A stretch of 64,000 bases of DNA from G958295935 sp965224235 (GCA_965224235.1 CBDCYP010000002.1:558001-622000), one strand, 5' to 3'. Numbered from the stretch's first letter, positions 16,441 to 25,670 are shown. Numbers and translations are program-made. Notes: generated by a model not told the origin, from the sequence alone.

Positions 16441-17817
16441 ATGCAACAACGCAGGGCTCTGGATCAGCCTCATACCAATAAGGTTCTGCTAAACGGTCAG
16501 TTGGCAACCCCCGCATGGTGGTTGCCGACGGTGATCGTGTTGGGCATCGTCGTGATCATCGGTTGGGTGGTCATCGGATTCATCCTGAACAAGGGCCTGG
16601 GCGTCACCGGGCTTTCCCGCCCCGTGTTCTGGGGCCTCATGATCGTCACCTTCGTGTTCTGGGTAGGTATCAGTCACGCCGGAATCATGATCTCGGCCAT
16701 ATTGAGGCTCACGCAAGCGGAATGGCGCAGACCGGTCACAAGAGCGGCGGAACTACTGACCGTCTTTTCACTGTTAACTGCGCTGCTCTTCCCCCTGATC
16801 CACGAAGGCCGGCCCTGGCGCGCGTACTGGTACGCGCCTTACGACTTCGCCCGGGGGATTTTCCCAAGCGTCAGGTCCCCCCTCGTCTGGGACCCGTCCG
16901 CCATCGGGACCTACCTGACCGGCAGCACGCTGTTCCTCTACGTGGCGCTATTGCCCGACCTCGGCAACCTGCGCGACCGCACTACCGGCTGGCAGAACGC
17001 CATGTACACGGTGCTGGCGTTGGGCTGGCGCGGCAATCCCCGTCAATGGAGGTTGCAGACCGTCGGCGGAATTCTGCTATCCGCCCTCATGCTCCCGATC
17101 TTCGTGTCGGTGCACTCAATCGTTTCGTGGGACTTTGCGGTCACGACCGGCGTTGAGGGGTGGCACTCGACGATCTTCGCCCCTTACTTCGTCATCGGAG
17201 CGGTGCACTCCGGCGTGTCAGCCGTCGTCACCATGATGGCGCTCATGCGATGGCTCTGGAAGTGGGGAGACTTCATCAGGCCCGAACACTTTGACGCTCT
17301 GGCCAGACTGCTCATCGTAGTGGCGACCGGATGGCTAGGATTCACCTTCCTCGAGCTGATCTTCGCCCTGTACACGCTGGAAGGACCCGAGATCGCTCTT
17401 CGCGAGATGCAACTGTTCTCGTGGCCGTGGAACGTCTGGTTCATCGTGTTCCTCTTAACGGCGTATTTCATCCCCGTGCCATTATGGCTATTCAAACGGG
17501 TGCGGAACAACATCGCGATGATGTTCTGGACGTCGATCCTCGTGAACATCGGGATGTGGCTTGAGCGGTTCTTCATCGTCGTTCCCGGCCTCGCAAGAAA
17601 GACCCCGTTCACCTTCGCCTGGGAGGCCTACAAACCGAGCCCCATCGAATGGTTCCTGCTCGGGTGGTCCGTGGCGTGGGTCTTATTCCTGATGCTTATG
17701 TTCGCCCGGTTCTTCCCGCTCGTACCCTTGTTCGAGCAAAAAGAGAGCCAGGTATTCACGACAGATATGAAGATCGGACGGGCCACGGTTCCGGCGATCC
17801 TCAGGGAGCAGGAGTAA
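16441..17817 (+). CDS. Second NrfD-like membrane subunit of alternative complex III (ActC/ActF type)
   Basis: A 458-residue paralogue of the preceding subunit with about ten transmembrane segments, for example WWLPTVIVLGIVVIIGWVVI at residues 22-41. It has GWRGNPRQWRLQ and SWDFAVTTGVEGWHSTIF, corresponding to the GWRGTDIQW and MVPGWRDAIF sites of ActC. Two homologous NrfD-like subunits are normal in ACIII (ActC and ActF), but their order varies, so the letter is left open. Forty-two bases separate it from actC and seven from actD. Confidence 0.82.
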   Translation: MQQRRALDQPHTNKVLLNGQLATPAWWLPTVIVLGIVVIIGWVVIGFILNKGLGVTGLSRPVFWGLMIVTFVFWVGISHAGIMISAILRLTQAEWRRPVTRAAELLTVFSLLTALLFPLIHEGRPWRAYWYAPYDFARGIFPSVRSPLVWDPSAIGTYLTGSTLFLYVALLPDLGNLRDRTTGWQNAMYTVLALGWRGNPRQWRLQTVGGILLSALMLPIFVSVHSIVSWDFAVTTGVEGWHSTIFAPYFVIGAVHSGVSAVVTMMALMRWLWKWGDFIRPEHFDALARLLIVVATGWLGFTFLELIFALYTLEGPEIALREMQLFSWPWNVWFIVFLLTAYFIPVPLWLFKRVRNNIAMMFWTSILVNIGMWLERFFIVVPGLARKTPFTFAWEAYKPSPIEWFLLGWSVAWVLFLMLMFARFFPLVPLFEQKESQVFTTDMKIGRATVPAILREQE

Positions 17818-17824
17818 GAGTCAT

Positions 17825-18334
17825 ATGGCATCAATGAGCGTCCTGGGCCTGTTTCAGGAACCGGACCCCGCAGCCGATGCCATGGACGCATTGGCGGCAG
17901 CAGGGTTCGAAAAGGGCACGTTCGACGTGCTCACAGGCACCCCATACCCCGAAGGTGCGTTTGGCGAACACGTGCCGCAGCACCGGCTGTTCCGGTTTCC
18001 CGCGTTCGGCGCCATCATCGGCTTCACTGTTGCGCTACTCTTCACCGCCGCCACGCAGATCGCCTACCCCGTCGTTTCCGGCGGCAAGCCGATCCTGTCA
18101 CTGTTTGCCATGCTGATCATCATCTACGAGCTCACGATGCTCTCTGCCGTCATAGCGACCGTCATCGGAATCATCTTCGAGTCCAGATTGCCCAACATGA
18201 AACCCGGCGCCTACGACCCGCGAATCACCGAGGGATGGATCGGCGTCGTGATCAGTTGCGACGACGACCGCGTCGGCGACGCCAAATCGGTGTTGACGAA
18301 CGCAGGCGCTCTGGAAATCAAGCAGGCATCGTAG
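17825..18334 (+). CDS. actD: Alternative complex III subunit ActD (DUF3341)
   Basis: A 169-residue DUF3341 protein. It has the typical N-terminal domain (VLGLFQEPDPAADAMDALAA), HRLFRFPAFGAIIGFTVALL leading into two transmembrane helices (about 58-80 and 92-120), then a short ferredoxin-like C-terminal tail (GWIGVVISCDDDRVGDAKSV). ActD is a membrane subunit found only with ACIII-type complexes and is thought to help dock the peripheral part. Spacing to neighbours is seven and ten bases, consistent with one transcript. Confidence 0.9.
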   Translation: MASMSVLGLFQEPDPAADAMDALAAAGFEKGTFDVLTGTPYPEGAFGEHVPQHRLFRFPAFGAIIGFTVALLFTAATQIAYPVVSGGKPILSLFAMLIIIYELTMLSAVIATVIGIIFESRLPNMKPGAYDPRITEGWIGVVISCDDDRVGDAKSVLTNAGALEIKQAS

Positions 18335-18344
18335 ATCCGCGGCC

Positions 18345-18980
18345 ATGCCGAGCGCCATCTCCACCTCAACAATGATTCGCCGGCCCTTGGCGCGTATTCG
18401 ACGCGCAGTGCGCGGGCCGGGCGCGACGGCGCGCCTTGCCCCGTGGATCGCCGCCATCGTGTTGGTCGCACTAGCGGCCGGCGCCTGCGTTCAGCAGTCG
18501 AATACGTATCCCATAGAGATATTCAAGGAGATGCACTACTCCCAAGCTCACCGCCAGCAGGAGCCGCCCCGCCAGGTGCCCCTGCGACGCGCCGTGGCAT
18601 TCGTTTCGGCAGGCGGACCCAACATGATCGTGGACGTGCCCGCCGAACGAACCCGGCCCTACGACCCGGCGGTTGCCGGCGAGTTGTACCGCGTGAACTG
18701 CTCAGTTTGCCACGGCGTCGGCGGTCTGGGAGACGGTCCAGCCGCGCCGCACATCACAGCCCAAAACAGCATCTACTCCACGCAGAACGATGGCAAGCCG
18801 TACAACCCGCCGCCGAACCTCATAGAGCTCAGGACCGATCGGACCCGTGAAGCCTGGTTCACCGTCCTCAACAGCGGGGTAAACGTAATGCCTAGGTACG
18901 GCGCCCTCATGACGGAAGAGGAGATCAGGGACCTGGTCGAGTACATGTTCGACGACCAGACGGGGCTTGGCACACGGTAA
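18345..18980 (+). CDS. actE: Alternative complex III subunit ActE, monohaem cytochrome c lipoprotein
   Basis: A 211-residue cytochrome c with an N-terminal hydrophobic segment ending in LAAGAC, a likely lipoprotein cleavage site. One haem site, CSVCHG, follows the LYRVN segment, with the distal methionine probably in VMPRYGAL. The YSQAHRQQEPPRQVP stretch after the anchor is typical for the subunit. It would hand electrons to the terminal oxidase or a soluble carrier. No oxidase genes follow, so the terminal oxidase is encoded elsewhere. Confidence 0.88.
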   Translation: MPSAISTSTMIRRPLARIRRAVRGPGATARLAPWIAAIVLVALAAGACVQQSNTYPIEIFKEMHYSQAHRQQEPPRQVPLRRAVAFVSAGGPNMIVDVPAERTRPYDPAVAGELYRVNCSVCHGVGGLGDGPAAPHITAQNSIYSTQNDGKPYNPPPNLIELRTDRTREAWFTVLNSGVNVMPRYGALMTEEEIRDLVEYMFDDQTGLGTR

Positions 18981-19739
18981 GCCCCCGGCAACTGAACGTC
19001 GCCGGCCCCGGCCATCACTCGTCTTCCCCGACCCTTGCCAGCATCCGTCATCCTCGACCCCGATCGGGGATCCACAAGGCCGTTAGTGTGCCCGTTTTCA
19101 CGTGAATGACGGTGTGCGACGTTCCCTGCCACTGGCCACGGCCGATATCCCCCGACCCCGACCGGGAACCTGCTACCGCACCCGTCACGTCCGCGATTCC
19201 CGCGTCCCACCCCTTCTGGCCACGTAGGGGAGCTCCTTGGAGCCTGATGCTCCTATAGAACTCGGCTGGCCGTTAAACTTTGTGGACTTCACATCTTCGG
19301 GATCATCAAAGAGCAACATCAAGCCCGGAGATTCCTGTTGCGCGGCTTACCCAACGTTGCGGCTGAGTGAACTCTTCTCGCCACAGCCTTCAACCTGAGC
19401 GCCCTGCGGCGGATATGGCGGGCCCGGATGCCGGACCCTGAGTTCACTAACGAATCGCAACGCCGAATCAGTGCGCTGCCGCGGGACACTGACAGGTCTC
19501 CATTCAAGAACGGCGTAAATTGCCCGCCTGCGTGCTGAGGGCGATTGTTCCCGCAGGGGCTCTCTCAATCTTCCAGCGCATTCGACTGGCGCCGATGCGC
19601 TTGGCCCCAAGCCCCGACCGCTTCCGAGACAAGCTCTTCGTGGGCACCCCCACGGGTTATTGGGCGCCGGCGCGGGGGTACGTCAATGACGGGCGCAACA
19701 AGAGTCGCCCCCACGTGTGGTTTGGGTGTCGGGCACCGG
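18981..19739. other. Long intergenic region with dispersed-repeat copy
   Basis: This 759-base gap lies between the convergent ACIII and dnaX transcription units. It contains a copy of the CCCCGATCGGGG dispersed repeat (19045-19074) and a weaker one near 19150-19170. I see no convincing gene, rho-independent terminator or RNA. Open frames at 19347-19610 (minus) and 19520-19966 (plus) lack start signals and known motifs. Confidence 0.5.
19045..19074 (+). repeat. Dispersed repeat, CCCCGATCGGGG family, copy 1
   Basis: The segment has CCGTCATCCTCGA followed by CCCCGATCGGGGATCCA. The same layout (CCGTC, ATCCCC, palindromic core, then ACCAC or similar) recurs at 22567, 29549, 50401 and 60335, always outside genes. 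Confidence 0.75.
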
Positions 19740-21389
19740 CTACTCCAACTCAACAACCCGTGCGCCCATCGACAATGCAGCGCGCACGAGCGGACTCGAC
19801 TCCGCCGATGGCACGGGCTGGCGCGCCGGGCCTGGCGCGCCGTTATCACCTACCTGAACGTTCAGTTCCGCTCCGTACACATCCCTCACCGCGTTGTCCA
19901 GCGCTGCCCTGGCCCGCGGGTCCTGAAGTTCCTCGACGAGATTCTCGCGCAGGGACTTGCTCTTGAATCGCAGGCGCAATTCGCCGTTGGCGGGTTCGTC
20001 GGCCTCCGCGTTCTTCAGCAGCGCTCCGATCACGTATTTGCGGAACTTGGTGCGGCGCAACGCGTACTGGACCTCGCTCCAGCGTTGCTGCGACGGCGTT
20101 ATCTCGCGGCGAGGCGGCGGGCCCGACTCCTCACGAACGGTACGCGGCATCGCCCGGCTGGCTTCACGCGGCGTGGCAGGCCCACGGCGAGGCGGCGGAG
20201 GTCCGGCGGGCCGCTGTGAGGGCGGCAGGACTGACGGGGCGCCGGCAGCGGCGGGCCCGGAGCGGGCGGTCGCCTGCGGGGCGGCCGGTGGCGTAACGGC
20301 CTTGAGGGCTGCGAGTTCGAGCGGGAGCGGAGACGACGTGCCGCCTCTCATCTGTGCCTGCCCGACAACGGACAACACGTGCAATAGATGGTCCACCGAT
20401 GCTAACTGCCCCGTCCGGCGCATGGCCTCCAACACCTCGGCGGGCTGGTCCTGCGCATCCGTCACACCCGCCTTGATCAGCAGGCCGGCTCGCAGGGCCT
20501 CCACCGTGCCATTGCGCAGCGCCTGCAGATCGGCTCCGAGCGACGCCTGAGCGTTGATAACGGTCAGGGCCTTGGCCGCGTCCTTTTCGAGCAGCGCCGT
20601 CGCCAGGTCGAGCGACGCGCTGCTGTCGCCCAGCCCCAGCAGTTCCCGGGCGTCCGTTTCAGTGATCGAAACCTCGCCCTCTGTCTGCCTCGCGGCCGCG
20701 CTCGAGACCGCGAGCTGTTCCAGGACGTTCTCGGCATCCCGAAGGCTGCCCCACGCGGCGCGGGCGATCATGTACAGCACGGCCTGATCGCACTCGATCT
20801 CCTCTGCTCCGCACACCTCGGCGAGCCGGTCCACCACATCGTCGTTGCTGAGGCGACGGAAGTCGAAACGCTGGCAGCGGCTAATGATCGTCAACGGTAT
20901 CGTGTGGACGTCGGTCGTCGCCAGGATCATGACGGTTCTCGGCGGCGGCTCCTCTAGCGTCTTCAACAGGGCGTTGAAGGCCGGCAAGGTCATCATGTGG
21001 ACCTCGTCGATGATGTACACCTTCCAGCGGCCGGCCACCGGCTCGAACCGCACGTTGTCCCGCAGGTTTCGGACATCGTTTATGCCCCTGTTCGAAGCCG
21101 CGTCGATCTCGATCAGGTCCAACATCCTGTCCTGATTGACGGCGAGGCAGTTCTCGCAAGCGTCATCCGGCTCGCCGTCCGACGGGTTGAGGCAGTTCAG
21201 GGCCTTGGCCAATATCCGGGCGGAAGAGGTCTTGCCGACGCCTCGGGGACCGGTGAAGAGATAGGCGTGAGCCACGCGACCGGTCGAGACGGCGCGGCGA
21301 AGGGTGCGTGTTACGTGGTTCTGTCCCGACACCTCGCCGAAACGTTGCGGCCGCCATTTGCGGTAGAAGACCTGCGTGGACTGAGTCAT
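19740..21389 (-). CDS. dnaX: DNA polymerase III subunit gamma/tau
   Basis: A 549-residue clamp-loader ATPase. The N-terminal AAA+ domain has YRKWRPQRFGEV, Walker A GPRGVGKTS (47-55), the zinc-type cysteines in the CLNPSDGEPDDACENC stretch, and a DEVHM Walker B. Sensor SRCQRFDF and the DnaX C-terminal domain follow, and from about residue 370 a Pro/Ala-rich linker leads to the tau tail (RTKFRKYVIGALLKNAEADE). It loads the beta clamp onto primed DNA. Its ATG overlaps the ybeY stop codon (ATGA), so the two are translationally coupled. Confidence 0.95.
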   Translation of the reverse strand: MTQSTQVFYRKWRPQRFGEVSGQNHVTRTLRRAVSTGRVAHAYLFTGPRGVGKTSSARILAKALNCLNPSDGEPDDACENCLAVNQDRMLDLIEIDAASNRGINDVRNLRDNVRFEPVAGRWKVYIIDEVHMMTLPAFNALLKTLEEPPPRTVMILATTDVHTIPLTIISRCQRFDFRRLSNDDVVDRLAEVCGAEEIECDQAVLYMIARAAWGSLRDAENVLEQLAVSSAAARQTEGEVSITETDARELLGLGDSSASLDLATALLEKDAAKALTVINAQASLGADLQALRNGTVEALRAGLLIKAGVTDAQDQPAEVLEAMRRTGQLASVDHLLHVLSVVGQAQMRGGTSSPLPLELAALKAVTPPAAPQATARSGPAAAGAPSVLPPSQRPAGPPPPRRGPATPREASRAMPRTVREESGPPPRREITPSQQRWSEVQYALRRTKFRKYVIGALLKNAEADEPANGELRLRFKSKSLRENLVEELQDPRARAALDNAVRDVYGAELNVQVGDNGAPGPARQPVPSAESSPLVRAALSMGARVVELE

Positions 21390-21907
21390 ACGTCGTTATC
21401 CGGACTGGCGGCGCCAGACGGGAGGAATACCTCTTCGAGTATCGCAGCTGTAATGCCGGTCATCTCCCGCTCCTCATCGGGTTCAGCATGATCGTAACCC
21501 AACAGGTGGAGCACCCCGTGGGCGGTGAGCATGGCGATCTCCCGGTCCTCCGGTTGACCGGCTGCGGATGCCTGCCGACGTGCCTGCGGCAATGAAATGG
21601 CGATGTCGCCCAGTGGAGCCGCATCCTTTGCGTCCCCCGGGAAGGCTGCGCCGCCGCTGAACGCCAGGACATCGGTCACTTTGTCTTCGTCGGCAAACTG
21701 CCGGTTAAGGTCACGCAACGTATCGTCATCTGTGAGCAGGATAGTAACCCCTGCCGGGCGCCCTGAGAGGCCATCGTCATCGGGGTCGTCACTGCGCGTC
21801 CAGTCGAGGGCGATGAGGGCAGTCCGGCGGACCAGATCCACCAGCGGTCCACCCTCCGGCCCATCTCCGCAGATCACCTCTACGCGCTGATCTGCGGCCA
21901 CCGGCAA
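21386..21907 (-). CDS. ybeY: Endoribonuclease YbeY
   Basis: A 173-residue protein containing the zinc-binding H-x3-H-x5-H motif in HGVLHLLGYDH (near residue 130), preceded by VTDVLAFSGG and LGDIAISLPQA, all characteristic of YbeY (UPF0054). YbeY is a metal-dependent RNase involved in 16S rRNA 3' end maturation and ribosome quality control. It overlaps dnaX by four bases and follows a small unknown gene by 48 bases. Confidence 0.94.
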   Translation of the reverse strand: MPVAADQRVEVICGDGPEGGPLVDLVRRTALIALDWTRSDDPDDDGLSGRPAGVTILLTDDDTLRDLNRQFADEDKVTDVLAFSGGAAFPGDAKDAAPLGDIAISLPQARRQASAAGQPEDREIAMLTAHGVLHLLGYDHAEPDEEREMTGITAAILEEVFLPSGAASPDNDV

Positions 21908-21955
21908 AGGCCCTCCAAGGGTCGGGTCATCGTAGCACAGGGACAGGTCAATTCC

Positions 21956-22273
21956 TCAGCCCCGCGCGGCAGACCCGGCCTCTTCCTGCAACACCCGCAG
22001 TCGACTGTGCAACGGGCCGTAACGAGGGTCGGTGTCGAGCAGATCGCCTGCGATGACGGCAGCTCCGGCCAGGCCAAGCCTGATCTCCGCGGCCCGATAT
22101 TTGCCGATCTCCGCATAGGTACGCGCATCGTACAACGCCGGAATCAACTCATCCCGCAGCCTGTCCGCCGCCCATCGTTCCGCCGGAGGGCCGGCAAGCT
22201 CCTCGGCCATCCGGGCGACCTCATCCAGCAATTCAATCAGCGACGGCGGATCCGCCAAATCATCCTGAGCCAT
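21956..22273 (-). CDS. Hypothetical protein upstream of ybeY
   Basis: A 105-residue, mostly alpha-helical soluble protein (MAQDDLADPPSLIELLDEVA, later LRDELIPALYDARTYAEIGK and AEIRLGLAGAAVIAGDLLD). I do not recognise the family. The start at ATG 22273 is tentative; ribosome-binding signals are weak and the frame extends further upstream. Same strand and close spacing suggest it is cotranscribed with ybeY and dnaX. Confidence 0.55.
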   Translation of the reverse strand: MAQDDLADPPSLIELLDEVARMAEELAGPPAERWAADRLRDELIPALYDARTYAEIGKYRAAEIRLGLAGAAVIAGDLLDTDPRYGPLHSRLRVLQEEAGSAARG

Positions 22274-22744
22274 ACCAGGAAAAATGATACGCCCTATAGC
22301 AGGCATCCCGCGGGCGACGGGTGGGCGGGCTGGGGGCGGCGACAAACAGGGAACGACCGGCGACAAAAACCCCTTCCCTCAATTCAGGCCGTCTCAGAGA
22401 CCTCCGGCCAGGGGCCTCATTTTGGCTGACCCCGCGCCGCCGGGCGAAAGTAAATGTTTGGCCACTCCCGCCCCTTTCAATGCGGTTTTCGGCGGCAGGA
22501 GGCATGTCTATTCCCGCCGTGAGGATTCCTTCCGGCGGGCATCAAAAGCCTATTCCCTTGCCACCGTCCGTCATCCCCAACCCCGATCGGGGAACCACGG
22601 GCGACGCCGTTGTCGTTAGCTAGTCCCCTCGCGTCGAGGTCTCTGATATGTCGTAGTTACCGACTGACGATATACGTCTATATGATTGTGAAATAGTACA
22701 CAAATAGGCGGTTCTACGGGTTTCATTGTCACCGCTTACACCTT
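22274..22744. other. Intergenic region with dispersed repeat
   Basis: About 470 bases with one CCCCGATCGGGG repeat copy (22567-22602). The fragment TTTTGGCTGACCCC at 22420-22433 resembles the repeat core described upstream of ggt, but no gene follows it. The last 100 bases are lower in GC. Confidence 0.45.
22567..22602 (+). repeat. Dispersed repeat, CCCCGATCGGGG family, copy 2
   Basis: The segment has CCGTCATCCCCAA, then CCCCGATCGGGG, then AACCACGGGCG. It is the copy closest to the apparent consensus. Confidence 0.8.
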
Positions 22745-23865
22745 ACACCGGCGTGGACACCCACGCCTACACCCACGCCCACGCCTACACCCACGCCAGC
22801 CTCAGGTACCACCGCTCCTCCACCGCCAACGAACTTCAGGGCCAGTTCCGTCACGCACCGTGAGATCAACCTAGTCTGGAGCGGCGGAGGATACGACCAT
22901 GACTACAAGGTTGAATGGCAGCTCGGGGCGCCGGGAAACTGGATTGGAGGGAACTTCCTTCCAATCCCCGAGACGAACTCGGCATCGTTCAGGAACGCCG
23001 ACTGTGACGCGCAATACCTTTTTCAGATCTCGGCAAGGGTTGAAAGGGGCAGGCAGTACGTCATCAACACGTTTGGCAACCAGTCCAGCCCTCTCATAGC
23101 GCCGACCTCCCCATGCCCCGTTCCGACGAACCTGGGGCCGCTCCTGAGACCAACGTCCGGATGACCCTGACGTGGTCGAAGCCGCCGGACGCTCCCGGCA
23201 TCGATATTCAGCGTCGCAGTTATAACGCTGGAGAGTGGGGCGCCGTGCAATCGAGAGACTCGAGTGTCCTGGTCAGCAATGTGAGCGGCACAAAGACCAC
23301 GGTTGCCGGAAATGGCGGCGTTTCGTACCGCCACAGAATAAGGTCAAGATACGGATCGGCCCCAAACAACGTATCAGCCTGGACAGGCCGCGTCACCGCG
23401 CCCTACTTTGAGCCGATGCGCGAGATAAGCCGCCCCCGCCCATGCAACGTTCGAATCCCTCTGAATCCAATTCGAAAAATGCTAGTCATCAGGCCTACTT
23501 GGGCGGCATTCCCGTCAGCGTGATTCACACCGGGCATCTTGACATTTTTGGAGATGACACATTGATGTCACTTCCAGAGCAGGGAGGTCTGTACTGGAAC
23601 TGGCGCATATTTGCCAAAGCAGGAAACAGATCCATGCCTGTAGGGACGACTAGTACATGGTCGCCGCGATATCGGACGAAACTGCGCAGGGTCGTTGTTC
23701 TAATTGCGTCGGAGGAGACACGCAGAGCCGAATCATAAGTGTGAACACTGGCATTTCAGATTCTCATCCCCTGCTGTTTATGAGCCAAGCAACTACGTGT
23801 TTCAACTGAGAGACTGGAGAAACACACTTGATATCAAAATCAATACGAACCGGGGTATGGGGTAA
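22745..23865 (+). pseudogene. Decayed surface protein with Thr-Pro linker and fibronectin-III-like domains
   Basis: Conceptual translation shows a TPTPTPTPTPTP linker (22756-22800), then a fibronectin-III-like segment (from PPTNFRASSVTHREINLVW to the VINTFGNQSSP region, ending in a stop near 23160). A second domain continues in another frame from about 23120 (MTLTWSKPPDAPGIDIQRR to NNVSAWTGRV). A third piece follows in yet another frame (GGLYWNWRIFAKAGNRSM), and a last in-frame stretch (YVFQLRDWRNTLDIKINTNR) ends with TAA at 23863. No signal peptide or start is visible. Several frameshifts separate the parts, so the gene is broken. Such modular proteins are usually cell-surface proteins. Confidence 0.6.
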
Positions 23866-24110
23866 AACAGATCATGTGTGAGTCTTATGTTGTAGGTATG
23901 TAAGACATCACAGGTGGCATATGTTGTGTCTGCCCTTGTTGGGCTTGCCGCGGTCACCGCCGCACTCTGATGCGGCGTTTCGTCGGAGGAGAATGATTCT
24001 GAGGAAATTCCGCCAGTCCGCGGCGTTGCCGCAGGCGCTCAGATCCACATGGCTGCGCCAAGTTCCACAGCAACACCTTTTCGCGCCGCTGCGACTGCGA
24101 ACCGGCGATT

Positions 24111-24695
24111 GTGACTTCTTCCCCATTACCGTCTACTGCGAATCCAGAGCAACCGGCCCCAAATATTGACAGTAAGACCACCGGGGTCACATATCCGCGT
24201 GCGGTCCCGCTGGAAGAACTCACGGATCTTCGCAGAGCTTCGGGTCCGCGTGTAGGAGGCCGCAGCAGGGGACATGACAAGAAATACTTGGAGATTGATG
24301 GGAGTTTTGATCTGGTAAATGAACAGTGTATTGAGGTGGACCTCAGCGCCAGCTACGACATGCATATCGTGTTCAAGGACAATAACGGGCTCACGCTGGA
24401 TGAGTCATTCATCGTCGAAAACATTGAATACGCTCTCGACGGTGAAGGTGAATGGCAGGCGTCCACTGTGGGCGACTGGTGGAGCAACACTACGAACCAA
24501 AACGCCGGACCAGGGGGAGAGTCTGAAGGCCCTGAAGGATCGGTAGGGCCGGTCGATGACTCACCCGCGCCGTCAGGCCTGCAATGCGGACTTCCTATCG
24601 CCTTGTTGACGGGCGCTACGGATTACGGAATGGAGGAGTTAGTGTCCGCCATGTGGCCTTACTCGAAGGACCTTCAAGCCACGAGCGGTGGGTAG
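24111..24695 (+). CDS. Hypothetical protein, possibly a gene remnant
   Basis: A 194-residue acidic frame from GTG 24111. The central part (KKYLEIDGSFDLVNEQCIEV, then YDMHIVFKDNNGLTLDESF) looks like a real beta-rich domain, and the C-terminal third is Gly/Ser/Pro-rich. There is no signal peptide, no clear ribosome-binding site and no family I recognise. Given the broken gene just upstream, this may be another fragment of a secreted protein. Confidence 0.35.
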   Translation: MTSSPLPSTANPEQPAPNIDSKTTGVTYPRAVPLEELTDLRRASGPRVGGRSRGHDKKYLEIDGSFDLVNEQCIEVDLSASYDMHIVFKDNNGLTLDESFIVENIEYALDGEGEWQASTVGDWWSNTTNQNAGPGGESEGPEGSVGPVDDSPAPSGLQCGLPIALLTGATDYGMEELVSAMWPYSKDLQATSGG

Positions 24696-25087
24696 ATGCA
24701 CAAGGCCAAAAGGTCCAGTCACCGCATACCAGGATCTCCACCCTGCAAGGAGGGTCCGCAGACGGACAGCCAACGCGCCGAAAGGTTGTAACGCTCTGAA
24801 CCTATACCCGCGAGGGCCCGGACGGCATAGTTGCCCCACATGTATCTGCCCCTGGGCCGTGAGGCGCAGGCTGCCGTCCCTGAGCACGCACACCCCGCCG
24901 GGCGCATCTCGGCGGGAACGAAACAGAACCGCCCTGTCTCCTTGGGGCTCGCTACGGTGATCACGCAGGACGGCACGATCTGCAAAGTTAGAGACGGCAT
25001 CACGCAACCCCGCCCCCATCACGTCATCAGAGCGACACGCCAGTACCTGCGGGTGGAGCAGCAGTGACCGGGGATGGGTCCCTGTAA
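24696..25087. other. Apparently non-coding or decayed region
   Basis: Open frames occur on both strands here but none has a start signal or a recognisable motif. The region lies between a probable remnant and a rhaM-like gene and is best read as decayed coding DNA. Confidence 0.35.
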
Positions 25088-25429
25088 CTACTTCACCCAG
25101 TCGAGGTCGAAGGCGAGTTCCATAGGGGTCCACCAATCGTCGGGGCCCGCCTCGGGCACTTTACGCTGCATCGGCCGCATCAGTTCATCCCACTCCATTG
25201 CCCTGCCGAATTTGCGGTACTCCTGCAGGTCGCGACCCGGTTCGAAGTCGTCTTTCGCTTCCATATACATGTACATGTGATTGCCGATGATGAAGATCCT
25301 CATGGCCGTGATTCCGACTTCACTGAGGGCCTCTTTCACTTCCGGCCAGACGTTTCGGTGGTATTCCTTGTACTCCTCGATGATTGCCGGATCGTTCGCG
25401 AGATCGAGCGCTGCTCCAAATGCCTTCAT
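25088..25429 (-). CDS. L-rhamnose mutarotase (RhaM) family protein
   Basis: A 113-residue RhaM/DUF718 protein. The conserved EEYKEYHRNVWPEVKEALSE block (18-37) holds the His and Trp of the anomerase site, and IFIIGNHMYMYMEAKDDF with a later WDELMRP is typical. Family members interconvert alpha and beta anomers of L-rhamnose or related sugars; length matches (about 105-115). A second, divergently oriented member lies at 25780. Its start codon is the edge of an 80-bp tandem repeat array, and an AAGG-like element sits unusually far (about 15 bases) from the ATG. Confidence 0.85.
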   Translation of the reverse strand: MKAFGAALDLANDPAIIEEYKEYHRNVWPEVKEALSEVGITAMRIFIIGNHMYMYMEAKDDFEPGRDLQEYRKFGRAMEWDELMRPMQRKVPEAGPDDWWTPMELAFDLDWVK

Positions 25430-25670
25430 TTTTTAGCTAACCGCCCTTCCTGGGTTGTTGTGGTTGACTGGTTTGGGGACCAACAGGCCGCTGCCCGGTT
25501 GACTCCGGATTTTAGGCTGACCGGCCTTGCCGGGTTGTTGTGGTTTATCGGGGCGGTGACCAAAAGGCTGCTGCCCGGTTGACTCCGGATTTTAGGCTGA
25601 CCGCCCCTTCTTGGTTGGTGTGGTTGGCTCGTTTCGGGATCAGAAGGCCTCCGCCCGGTCGCTGATCACC
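25430..25670 (-). repeat. 80-bp tandem repeat, three copies, ending at a start codon
   Basis: Copies begin at 25431, 25511 and 25591 (period 80). Each starts (plus strand) with TTTTAGCTAACCG or TTTAGGCTGACCG, followed by a GGTTGTTGTGGTT-type stretch, and the first two share CTGCCCGGTTGACTCCGGAT. Read in the gene direction, each copy ends in AACCC-NNNAAGG-CGGTCAGCCTAAA or close, and the last copy runs straight into the ATG at 25429. The core matches the arrays before ggt and cinA. Confidence 0.85.

Noticed and set aside
22411..22440. Fourth leader-repeat core before a gene at 22420 (minus strand)
   Set aside because: The frame from that ATG ends after eight codons and there is no tandem array, so it is at most a decayed copy.
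23440..23500. tRNA-like GTTCGAATCC segment
   Set aside because: No T-arm stem, acceptor stem or anticodon arm can be formed around it.
24639..25136. 165-codon minus-strand open frame
   Set aside because: No start signal, no family motif, and it overlaps the rhaM-like gene end; treated as decayed or non-coding DNA.
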